Assembly: GCF_011044495.1 (NCBI RefSeq)
Contig: NZ_CP049143.1
Span: 5,766,001-5,830,000, forward strand
Source: Roseimicrobium sp. ORNL1
GTDB lineage: Bacteria; Verrucomicrobiota; Verrucomicrobiia; Verrucomicrobiales; Verrucomicrobiaceae
Length of the DNA stretch: 64,000 nucleotides
Direction: 5' to 3'
Positions 33,469-41,020 of this stretch are shown here, one piece after another (position 1 is the first letter of the stretch; every line of letters starts with the position of its first letter). The position numbers and the translations under genes are program-made. Below the pieces are notes generated by a model that did not search any database, was not told the origin of the DNA, and saw only the letters and a program-made list of their open reading frames with translations.

Positions 33469-34023
33469 ATGCCTCCCGTCCGCATCGGCCTCATCCGCCA
33501 CTTTGAAGTGAAACATCCCTTCCCCACCGGGTGGGTCACGTGGGGTGATCTCGTGGCGTGGCGTGAAATCTATGAAAAGGCAGAGATCACCACGAGCGCG
33601 ATCGACTTGGGTGGCATTACCTGGAGCCGCTGTATTTCCAGTGACCTTCCGCGTGCCTATGCCACGGCGCAGGCAGCCTTCACCGGCGAGATCCTGCAGA
33701 TGCCGGAGCTACGCGAGCCACAACTGGATGCCTTCCGCACCGGCAATCTGAAGCTCCCCTACCCGCTCTGGAAATGGGTGCTGCGCCTCGCCTGGATGAC
33801 CTCCCACTCCTCCCAGCGCAACGCCAAAACAGCGTTCCTGGCGAAGGTGAAGCAAGTCACCGATACCCTGCTCACCCAAGTGAAGGAAGACACCCTGATC
33901 GTAAGCCATGCCGGTGTGATGATATTCCTCCGCAAAGAACTCATGAAGCTGGGCTTCACCGGCCCGGGCTTCAAGGTGGCGGAGAACGGGAAGCTGTATG
34001 TGTTTGAGAGGAAGAATGCCTGA
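33469..34023 (+). CDS. Histidine phosphatase family protein
   Basis: A 184-residue protein. RIGLIRHFEV contains the catalytic His (RHxx box, residues 10-11), SSDLPRAYATA the conserved Arg region, and TLIVSHAGVM the second catalytic His (SHAG). This is the phosphoglycerate-mutase-like branch (PhoE/CobC/SixA size). The substrate is unknown. It is 24 nt downstream of the preceding membrane gene on the same strand. Confidence 0.8.
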   Translation: MPPVRIGLIRHFEVKHPFPTGWVTWGDLVAWREIYEKAEITTSAIDLGGITWSRCISSDLPRAYATAQAAFTGEILQMPELREPQLDAFRTGNLKLPYPLWKWVLRLAWMTSHSSQRNAKTAFLAKVKQVTDTLLTQVKEDTLIVSHAGVMIFLRKELMKLGFTGPGFKVAENGKLYVFERKNA

Positions 34024-34086
34024 TAGCACACTTCCAGCCGGCGCATCGCACAGCACCTTAAACCCTTTCGCACAATCACCAACCTC

Positions 34087-34668
34087 ATGAACCTCCCGAC
34101 TCTTGCCAACCCATTCTTCATGGTGCTGCTCGCCATAGCTATATTCGGCATGGCACCTCATGCATGGAGTGATGACAAGGCGTGCAAAGCCATCGTGGAT
34201 TCCCTGGAAAGCGAAGTCGGGAAATTCAGGCTTCTCCAAACAACTGACCACGGCTCAGGAGCAGGCTCTTCAGCCACCTTCGCATACACGGCGGGACCGC
34301 GCGCCGATGTCACCGTGTTCATCTACGACCGCAATCGCGAAGCCCTGACCGATGAATATCTGGAGGCCGAGTTTAACCATTCGCACAAACAGGTGGTTGC
34401 CGATTTCACTGGAAAGAATGACTTCACCGTGGTCTCAGCCGGAAAACCAGCAACACAAACGGACACCTTCACTTTCGAAAGCATTTATGCAATGACGCTC
34501 TCGAACGGCATCAAGTTGAATAATGCCACACTGCTCTCTCGACACGGCGGAAAGTTTCTGAAAATCGCCGTCGCCGCCAAACCGGAGACATTTCCCGAGC
34601 TGCGCCCACACTTGAAGGAGCTCGAAAAACATTTTGTCCAGCGCATTACACCAAATCCAAGTCGTTAG
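34087..34668 (+). CDS. Secreted protein of unknown function
   Basis: A 193-residue protein with a signal peptide (NPFFMVLLAIAIFGMAPHAWS, cut before DDKAC). The mature part mixes strands and helices: GPRADVTVFIYDRNREAL, then FTVVSAGKPATQTDTFTFES, and a final helical LRPHLKELEKHF. It has no domain I know. It stands alone downstream of the phosphatase gene. Confidence 0.6.
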   Translation: MNLPTLANPFFMVLLAIAIFGMAPHAWSDDKACKAIVDSLESEVGKFRLLQTTDHGSGAGSSATFAYTAGPRADVTVFIYDRNREALTDEYLEAEFNHSHKQVVADFTGKNDFTVVSAGKPATQTDTFTFESIYAMTLSNGIKLNNATLLSRHGGKFLKIAVAAKPETFPELRPHLKELEKHFVQRITPNPSR

Positions 34669-34799
34669 CCGCGTCTTTACCGTCAGTGTGGCGGAGGGAA
34701 TCAACTGCATCAAGCAAGCGATCGAGGCCCGGAACAGCGATCAGTCCGGGCAAGGAGATTCATGATGAACCGTCCTGAGAATCGCCCGCCCTCCACAAG

Positions 34800-37511
34800 C
34801 TACTCCTTCCCCACCAGCCTCAGCGCCACCTTCCCTGCTTCCTCAAAATCGTGCCCTGTGGACACGATCTTCCCAGCGGCATCGATGACTACATATGTGG
34901 GAATGCCGCGCACGTCGTAGTCGCGTCCGGCGGTGGAATCGTCATCGCGTAACGCGACAGGGAAGGTATAAGCCGGATTCTTCGCGAGGAACTCCTTCAC
35001 CTCCTGCTCGGGATAGAAGGAGGTGGTGGCCACAATCTCGATGTCCTTGTCCTTATGCGCTTCCCAAAACTTCTGCACTTTCGGGAAGGAGGCGATGCAG
35101 GGTGCACACTCGATGCCCCAGAAGTCGAGGATGCGCACCTTCCCCTGGCCGTGCGGCGCCAGCGGTTCGCAGTTCACCCACTTGGTGTATTCCACCTGAG
35201 GCGCGGGTTTGCCGATGAGATCCACGGGCTCTGCAGGCAAGGCCGCCACTTCGCGGTTCTTCGCAGGCAGCACGAGTTTTGCGTTCTTCATGCCGGTCTT
35301 GAGCCGCTCCCGCAGTTCCACACGTTCTCCGTCATCATGGCGCGCCTCCACCTGCACGGTGAACCATCCATCCACCAGGCCGCTCATCTTGAAGGCTCCT
35401 GCTTCATCCGTGCTAGTCTTCCTTCCACGGCCGTAGGATTCCATCTTCGCCATGGCCACAGGTTTGCCCGAGGCATCCACCACGGTGCCGCTCACTTCAC
35501 CATTGGCGGCTGGCAGAATGAGCTTCACCCCGGTATCCCCGGCACTCGCCCACTTCTTCGCTTCCGAGGTGAATTCCTCCGTCTTCACGATGGAGCGCAA
35601 ATGCACGCGCCCAGGAGCCATTCCGGTGATGCGGAAGCGCCCTTCCATATCCGTCGTGGCTTTGAGATTGCGTGGTTGTCCGGTGCCACTGGCATAGACC
35701 ATCAGGCCCGCCAGAGGCTTGCCCTCCGAGTCCACCAACAAGCCGGACACCGCCTTGTCAGCTTTATTCATGACGAACTTCAGTTCCGTGATGACACCGC
35801 TGAGCACTTTTACGTCTCGCTCGGACGCATTCCCCAAACCTGCCTCCGCCTCGCAATAGAAACTGACGCCTTCCATCCCGCTCCAAAAGCGAGGAAACTC
35901 GAAACGCCCGGATACATCACTTTTCACCTGCTGAGGCACGGGACCAAACAGGCACACTGGCTGGGGAACGCTCCACCGAATCTTCGCGTCGGCGATGGGG
36001 TTGCCCGCTGCGTCCACCACGATGCCGCTGACCCTTCCCAAGTCCTTTTCACGAAGCTTGATCGTGAGTTCTTTGCCAGGCTCCACCGGTTCAGGATGGG
36101 ACATCGCGCGATCCGTCCATGCGAGCACTGCCTCATTTGAAGCGTCACGTTCACGCGCCATCTTGAATTTCCCATCCTGGTCCGTTGTCCTCATTGAGGG
36201 AAAATTTTCACCACCATTACCCAGCTTGGCCACACGGACATTCGCCGCAGGCTTGCCTTCTTCATCCAGCACCACACCTACGACCAACTCGTCCGGCTTC
36301 ACCGGACGAAGCTTGAAAGTTACCTTCTTTTCCTCGCCACCCTTCACCTGCACATCCACGGTATCATCATTTGCCGGGGGATGGTATTCCGGCTTGGGAT
36401 AGCGCTGTGAGCGGTAACGCAACTCATGCTTTCCAGCAGCGAGGCGGAAGGTGAGCGGTTCCTCTATCACCTTGCCCGTTTCCGCATCCACCACTTCACC
36501 CGTGATATGGGCCGCTTCCGTCACCACGAGGTCTCCCATGTCAGTGACCTCTCCGGCTTTGACAATGGCTCCGGATTTCTCCGCGCCAATCCAGCGAGTA
36601 AAATATGGCGGCTGCGTTTCGTAGTGCACCTTGTAGGTGGAAGCAGGTATCTGCGGGATGATGAATTCCCCGCGATCATTGGCCTTCACTTCATCACCGT
36701 AGGCAGTGACGTAGGGGTCTCTTTCAAGGATGGAGACAACGCTGCCCGCGGCAGGCTTGCCATCCGGCAGAAGGATGCGACCGCGAATGGCGCCGGGCTC
36801 GGCGAGGTGCAGCGTGGGCTCGGAGCCATCCACTTTCGCGAGCGGCTCGACCATGATGTGGTACCGTCCCTTGAACTGTGCCCACCGAGAGCCGTCATGT
36901 TTGAGATAAACATGAGCATTCCGTGGCAGCATGGACATGACAAATTTTCCCTGCGTATCCGTGCGCGCCTTCCACAGGTCACCAGGCAAGCGGCTCATGT
37001 CTCCAAAGAATCCAGGTTCCGGACCCGATGTCTTCTTCTGCAAGCAGAAGCCCTGCAGCCACACTTCCAATCCTGCGGCTGGCTTTCCGTCCGGTGTGAG
37101 AATGGTGCCCTTCAGATCCGCAGTCGGCTGCACCTCGATGCGATGCTTCTCCGGTGACGCATGCTGTGACGGCGTACGGATAGGCACCATCTCGAGACCG
37201 ATCCCATCCTTCCCTGCATCCACCACGGCGAAGGCAATAAAGAACTTCGACTGTGGCGGAGGGGTGCAACTCGTACGGAAAAGGCCCTGCGCATCCGTGA
37301 CTCCCTGGGCGATAATAGGATCTTCCAGGACATAATCGCGTGAGCCGGGGCAACTGAGATAAATCTTCGCCCCGACCACCGGCTTTCCTTCCTGGGTGAC
37401 GACTTCGCAGACGATGGGCTTGGGTGTCTCCTTCTTGTCGTTGGTCTCCTGCGCCGACAGAGATGCCATCAACAGACCACACACGGTGAAAATCAGAGCA
37501 CGAATTTTCAT
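34800..37511 (-). CDS. Carboxypeptidase-regulatory-like repeats fused to a TlpA-type thioredoxin domain
   Basis: 903 residues from the ATG at 37511, where MKIRALIFTVCGLLMASLSAQETN forms a clean signal peptide. About eight copies of a carboxypeptidase-regulatory-like beta module follow (TLTPDGKPAAGLEVWL, RGRILLPDGKPAAG, VVLDEEGKPAANVRVA, SGLLVDSEGKPLAGLMVYA, SGTVVDASGKPVAMAKM). The C-terminal ~140 residues are a TlpA/ResA-type thioredoxin: ILDFWGIECAPCIASFP has the redox CxxC (CAPC, near 803), and RGIPTYVVIDAAGKIV the cis-Pro strand. The likely role is periplasmic disulphide exchange with extracellular beta-module adhesion. Confidence 0.8.
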   Translation of the reverse strand: MKIRALIFTVCGLLMASLSAQETNDKKETPKPIVCEVVTQEGKPVVGAKIYLSCPGSRDYVLEDPIIAQGVTDAQGLFRTSCTPPPQSKFFIAFAVVDAGKDGIGLEMVPIRTPSQHASPEKHRIEVQPTADLKGTILTPDGKPAAGLEVWLQGFCLQKKTSGPEPGFFGDMSRLPGDLWKARTDTQGKFVMSMLPRNAHVYLKHDGSRWAQFKGRYHIMVEPLAKVDGSEPTLHLAEPGAIRGRILLPDGKPAAGSVVSILERDPYVTAYGDEVKANDRGEFIIPQIPASTYKVHYETQPPYFTRWIGAEKSGAIVKAGEVTDMGDLVVTEAAHITGEVVDAETGKVIEEPLTFRLAAGKHELRYRSQRYPKPEYHPPANDDTVDVQVKGGEEKKVTFKLRPVKPDELVVGVVLDEEGKPAANVRVAKLGNGGENFPSMRTTDQDGKFKMARERDASNEAVLAWTDRAMSHPEPVEPGKELTIKLREKDLGRVSGIVVDAAGNPIADAKIRWSVPQPVCLFGPVPQQVKSDVSGRFEFPRFWSGMEGVSFYCEAEAGLGNASERDVKVLSGVITELKFVMNKADKAVSGLLVDSEGKPLAGLMVYASGTGQPRNLKATTDMEGRFRITGMAPGRVHLRSIVKTEEFTSEAKKWASAGDTGVKLILPAANGEVSGTVVDASGKPVAMAKMESYGRGRKTSTDEAGAFKMSGLVDGWFTVQVEARHDDGERVELRERLKTGMKNAKLVLPAKNREVAALPAEPVDLIGKPAPQVEYTKWVNCEPLAPHGQGKVRILDFWGIECAPCIASFPKVQKFWEAHKDKDIEIVATTSFYPEQEVKEFLAKNPAYTFPVALRDDDSTAGRDYDVRGIPTYVVIDAAGKIVSTGHDFEEAGKVALRLVGKE

Positions 37512-37582
37512 GTGCATAGCACAACAGGTTTTTCCACGCATGGCAATGCTGCCATCCCTACCGCTCCCTTTCTTTATGCAGA

Positions 37583-38632
37583 CTACCTCTCCGCCGCGAT
37601 TACTGGAGTCATGAGCAGCAGATTCTCCTCCGTGTCCTTCTGATCCAGCGCAATGACTGCCTGCCCCTTCGGCGTGAAGGCGAGGCCTTCGGGCTTGCCA
37701 TCCACCTCATCGAGGTCCCAGGTGGCGACGCAAGAGGCAATGTCGTTGTCTGGGGACAACGTATCCATCCGAGCCACCGCCCGGGATTTATCGCTGAGCA
37801 GATAGAGATGCCCGTCCGGGCCTACCTCCAGGTCGCTGAAGTCTTCACAAGCCTCTGCGAGCGCATCATCCGGCAGCCACGCAGCCAGCGCCACATATTC
37901 ATGGTCGCCCGTAGTCACCTCCCAACGCACGCCATTGCGCAACGCGCCGCCTTTCCCCATACCGAGTGGCGCCTCCCCAGGCGGGCCAAACTCAATCAGG
38001 GCCGAGGGCTTCTTTTCCTTCGCCACGAGCAGGTGTCCGTTGGGCAGCAGTACAGCGCCTTCTCCCCGCGAGCCGTCGGGGTCCGCCCAGGACTTCGCAA
38101 TTTTCCCGAAGGACTCGTCCACGGACAGGTCAAATGAAGCGACCACGCCCGTCGCACCTTCATTGAGATCCACCAGTTCCGCTCGTGCGGGCGACTCCTG
38201 CAACAGCAACACCCGCCCGGTACCATCGGTGCAGATGGCCTCAATTTGCGGGTCAGAAGCAGGCATCTTCGAGCCCGGCAACGCAGCAATGTCGAGGTAT
38301 TCCCAGTCGAGCTTCCGCGGCTTGGAATGGGACTGCGTATGAGCCAGGCGCGCCCTTGCAAGTCGCGCATGCCGATCGCCGATGGCCATGAGCCACATCT
38401 CGGCTTTGAGCCCACGGCGGAGACAAAGACCGGACACCTCGTGCAGGTCCACCGTCTCCCGGCGTTCCACTGTGAGGGCATTGCGCTTGCTCCCGGACGA
38501 CTTCGGCTTCCTGGACTTTTCCTTTCCCTGCTTCTTCGCCTTTTTCTTGGCGGCCTTTTTTGCCGGATTCTTGTTCTTCCCGGCTGCGTTGCCCTTGCCC
38601 TTCTTCTTTTTGGTCGCCGGTTTCTTTTTCAT
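37583..38632 (-). CDS. Propeller-like protein with a lysine-rich N-terminal tail
   Basis: A 349-residue protein. The first ~50 residues are almost only Lys, Ala, Gly and Ser (runs such as KKAAKKKAKKQ), reminiscent of histone H1-like tails. The rest has repeated strand blocks (PQIEAICTDGTGRVLLLQES, GEGAVLLPNGHLLVAKEK, DLEVGPDGHLYLLSDKS, GLAFTPKGQAVIALDQ), as in SdiA-regulated/esterase-like-phytase propellers. No signal peptide is present and the tail suggests cytosolic nucleic acid binding. No cysteine or metal site is evident. The function is not known. Confidence 0.6.
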   Translation of the reverse strand: MKKKPATKKKKGKGNAAGKNKNPAKKAAKKKAKKQGKEKSRKPKSSGSKRNALTVERRETVDLHEVSGLCLRRGLKAEMWLMAIGDRHARLARARLAHTQSHSKPRKLDWEYLDIAALPGSKMPASDPQIEAICTDGTGRVLLLQESPARAELVDLNEGATGVVASFDLSVDESFGKIAKSWADPDGSRGEGAVLLPNGHLLVAKEKKPSALIEFGPPGEAPLGMGKGGALRNGVRWEVTTGDHEYVALAAWLPDDALAEACEDFSDLEVGPDGHLYLLSDKSRAVARMDTLSPDNDIASCVATWDLDEVDGKPEGLAFTPKGQAVIALDQKDTEENLLLMTPVIAAER

Positions 38633-39003
38633 AGGACGGGCTGGGGAAACGACGTTGCTGCCGGTGTGTGACGCCTGAGCTCCGGAAGGCAGGAGACCTG
38701 AACCCGGCTTTTTTCCACGTGTAGCGTGACAGCTGCATGGCCGCTCTTCAAGACAAGATGAGAAGCCTGCTGGATTACGGAGCTAGGAAAGCATCGGCGA
38801 AACGAGTCAACAAAAACGTCATTTTGACACACCTAACCCGCGTCACCTTAGACCACCAAAGAGTCAATTAGACTCACATCCTATCTGGCACCTATCCGCC
38901 ATCAATTGCCTAAATCGTTCTGAATCAGACACAAATTCAATCCACCCCCCATTGGCACGCCCGATGCACCCTTTATACGCAACCACTAGCCAACGAACTA
39001 CCA
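38633..39003. other. Non-coding region upstream of hsp20
   Basis: Holds the divergent upstream regions of the propeller-like gene (start 38632) and the hsp20 gene (39004). The only recognisable signal is a sigma-54-type promoter at 38953-38968. The rest is AT-rich and shows no coding character. Confidence 0.5.
38953..38968 (+). promoter_or_regulatory. Sigma-54 (-24/-12) promoter of hsp20
   Basis: TGGCACG-CCCG-ATGCA has the invariant GG and GC spaced by exactly 10 nt and differs from consensus TGGCACG-N4-TTGCA by one base. The hsp20 ATG is 36 nt downstream. An RpoN-dependent promoter needs an AAA+ activator, which is not present here. Confidence 0.6.
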
Positions 39004-39435
39004 ATGCGATTTAATGCCATGAAACTGACCAACTACAATCCCTTCGGCCTGACCCGTGCGGACCTCAATGACTGGTTCCAGCACCCGCTTTCAGGCTTCC
39101 CGTCGCTGTCCCGATTTTTCAGCATGGACTCTCCGCTGGGTCGCCTGGCGGCCGATGTCCATGAGGACAAGGACAACTACTACGCTTCCTTTGAGGTGCC
39201 CGGTGTGAAGAAAGAGGATGTGAAGGTCGAACTCAACGACCGACTCCTCAGCGTCACCGTGACCAAGAAGGACAAGAGCGGCGAGCAGGAGTCCAGCTTC
39301 ACTTCCACCCGCTCCATCTCGGTGCCGGAAAGTGTGAAGGGGGACACCATTACCGCGAAGATCGAGGACGGTATCCTCACGGTCACGCTCCCGAAGGGCG
39401 AAGACCGCAAGGGCCGCACCATCGAGATCGCGTAA
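39004..39435 (+). CDS. hsp20: Small heat-shock protein Hsp20 (first copy)
   Basis: 143 residues; an internal ATG at 39019 is an alternative start. The alpha-crystallin domain runs from about 45 to 140 (DVHEDKDNYYASFEVPGVKKEDVKVEL, RSISVPESVKGDTITAKIEDGILTVTLPKGE). The protein acts as an ATP-independent holdase against unfolded proteins. The proximal sigma-54-type promoter is unusual for this family. A second, divergent Hsp20 gene follows. Confidence 0.9.
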   Translation: MRFNAMKLTNYNPFGLTRADLNDWFQHPLSGFPSLSRFFSMDSPLGRLAADVHEDKDNYYASFEVPGVKKEDVKVELNDRLLSVTVTKKDKSGEQESSFTSTRSISVPESVKGDTITAKIEDGILTVTLPKGEDRKGRTIEIA

Positions 39436-39569
39436 ACGGAATCCTCAGAACCTCACCTGACCCGGGGGGGGGCGGTTCACTTGCCTCCTCCCGGTCTAGC
39501 CCCCCTGCCACTTCGTCATTTTTCCATCAGTCCATTCCACCCTTCCAACATTTCATTCAAAACCCATCC

Positions 39570-39956
39570 ATGAACACCTGCACTACTTCCAACTGCGCTC
39601 CCGCCTCGACCCGCACGGCCCCGGCTGCGGAGCACCTCGTCTCTCCTCGTTATGATGTCCGTTCCAGCAAAGATGCGTATGAAGTGCGCGTCGAGCTCCC
39701 GGGCGTCCGCAAGGGCGACGTGAACCTCAACTTCGAGCGCGGGCTCCTCACACTTCGGGCGCAGCGTCAGAGCACCGTCCAGGAAGGCTGGAAAACGCTC
39801 CATCGCGAGCTCAACCGTCTGAACTACGGGCTCCAGCTCAAGGTGAATGCCCCGGTCGATGATGCCGCCTTTACCGCCAAGCTCGAGGACGGCGTACTCA
39901 CCCTGACCCTGCCGGTCAAGGAAGCCGCCAAGCCCCGTGCCATTGAGATCGCTTGA
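39570..39956 (+). CDS. hsp20: Small heat-shock protein Hsp20 (second copy)
   Basis: 128 residues from the ATG at 39570, with a Ser/Thr/Cys-rich start (MNTCTTSNCAPAST) then an alpha-crystallin domain from ~30 (RYDVRSSKDAYEVRVELPG, FTAKLEDGVLTLTLP). It is a paralogue of the first Hsp20, 134 nt upstream, and shares the holdase role. A strong intrinsic terminator follows 30 nt after the stop, suggesting the two genes form one transcript. Confidence 0.88.
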   Translation: MNTCTTSNCAPASTRTAPAAEHLVSPRYDVRSSKDAYEVRVELPGVRKGDVNLNFERGLLTLRAQRQSTVQEGWKTLHRELNRLNYGLQLKVNAPVDDAAFTAKLEDGVLTLTLPVKEAAKPRAIEIA

Positions 39957-39986
39957 TCTCGCCCAAGTAAAAAAACCATCCCCTGC

Positions 39987-40018
39987 GCCGCGGCATGCAA
40001 ATGCCGCGGCTTTTTTTT
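39987..40018 (+). terminator. Intrinsic terminator of the hsp20 unit
   Basis: GCCGCGGCAT (39987-39996) pairs with ATGCCGCGGC (40001-40010) around the GCAA loop, followed by eight T residues (40011-40018). Confidence 0.95.
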
Positions 40019-40048
40019 GCGAGAGAGGCGCCTCCAACCCACCCACAT

Positions 40049-40076
40049 AAAAAAAGCGGCGACCGCAGTCGCCGCT
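40049..40076 (-). terminator. Intrinsic terminator of terC
   Basis: AGCGGCGAC (40055-40063) pairs with GTCGCCGCT (40068-40076) with a CGCA loop. On the minus strand the hairpin is followed by a T-run from the plus-strand A-run at 40049-40055. Back-to-back with the hsp20 terminator between convergent units. Confidence 0.9.
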
Positions 40077-40107
40077 TGCTTGGGAAGAAATATCGCCTGC
40101 GCCGCCG

Positions 40108-40911
40108 TTACTTCGCAGCGTTCGCTTCTTTCAGCGCGGCCCGCTTTTTCGCCCTCTTGCTGGCCACGCGGATATTCAGGATTTCCACGAAGACCGAGAA
40201 GGCCATGGCGAAGTAGATGTAGTTCTTCAGGTGCAGGTCGTGTGCCTTTTCCGTGGCTATGCCCTCAATCATGAGCATCACGCCAATGAGGATGAGGAAG
40301 CTCAGCGCGAGCATCTTCACCGTGGGGTGGCGGTTGATGAAGTCACTCACCGATCCGGCACTGGCCATCATGAAGAGCACCGCAATGATCACCGCGATGA
40401 CCATGACCATGATGCTCTGCGCCATGCCGGCAGCGGTGATGACGGAGTCCAGGGAGAAAACAATGTCCAGCATGGCGATCTGCACCAGGATGGGCCCCAT
40501 CGCCGCGTGCTTCGGGGCGCTTGCCTCCACGTCGCCCTCGACATCGCCTTCAATCTTGTGATGGATTTCCTTTGTGGCCTTGAACAGGAGGAACAGACCA
40601 CCAAAGATGAGGATGAGATCCTTCCCGGAGAAGCCGTGACCCATGACGCTGAAGAGATTATCCTTCAGGGACATCACCCAGGTGATGGAGAAGAGCAGCA
40701 GGATGCGCATGACCATGGCCAGCGACAGGCCGATGAAGCGCGCCTTGGGCTGCTGTTCCTTGGGCAGCTTGTCCACCAGGATGCTGATGAAGACGATGTT
40801 GTCGATACCCAGCACCACCTCCATGACGGTGAGGGTGACGAGGGCGACCCACGCCTCCGGCTGGTTGATCCAAGACGTGTCAAAAGCGCTAAGGGCGGCA
40901 AGCATTTCCAT
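40108..40911 (-). CDS. TerC-family integral membrane protein
   Basis: 267 residues from the ATG at 40911; the frame to 41088 adds only a hydrophilic stretch overlapping recD2 upstream sequence. About seven helices with the TerC hallmarks: LTVMEVVLGIDNIVFI and LDIVFSLDSVITA, each with the Asp used for metal or cation handling. A cytosolic loop (IEGDVEGDVEASAPK) links the halves. TerC relatives act in tellurite resistance or, in many bacteria, in manganese export and metalation of secreted proteins. Confidence 0.88.
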   Translation of the reverse strand: MEMLAALSAFDTSWINQPEAWVALVTLTVMEVVLGIDNIVFISILVDKLPKEQQPKARFIGLSLAMVMRILLLFSITWVMSLKDNLFSVMGHGFSGKDLILIFGGLFLLFKATKEIHHKIEGDVEGDVEASAPKHAAMGPILVQIAMLDIVFSLDSVITAAGMAQSIMVMVIAVIIAVLFMMASAGSVSDFINRHPTVKMLALSFLILIGVMLMIEGIATEKAHDLHLKNYIYFAMAFSVFVEILNIRVASKRAKKRAALKEANAAK

Positions 40912-41020
40912 GGCGCGCGGAGAGTAGCTGGATGCCTGCCACTGGCAAATGGCGAATAGCAAAACCGGACCTGGAATTACCCTGCTTTGCGACTTTCTCG
41001 CTTTTCGTCTATGTCTGTGT

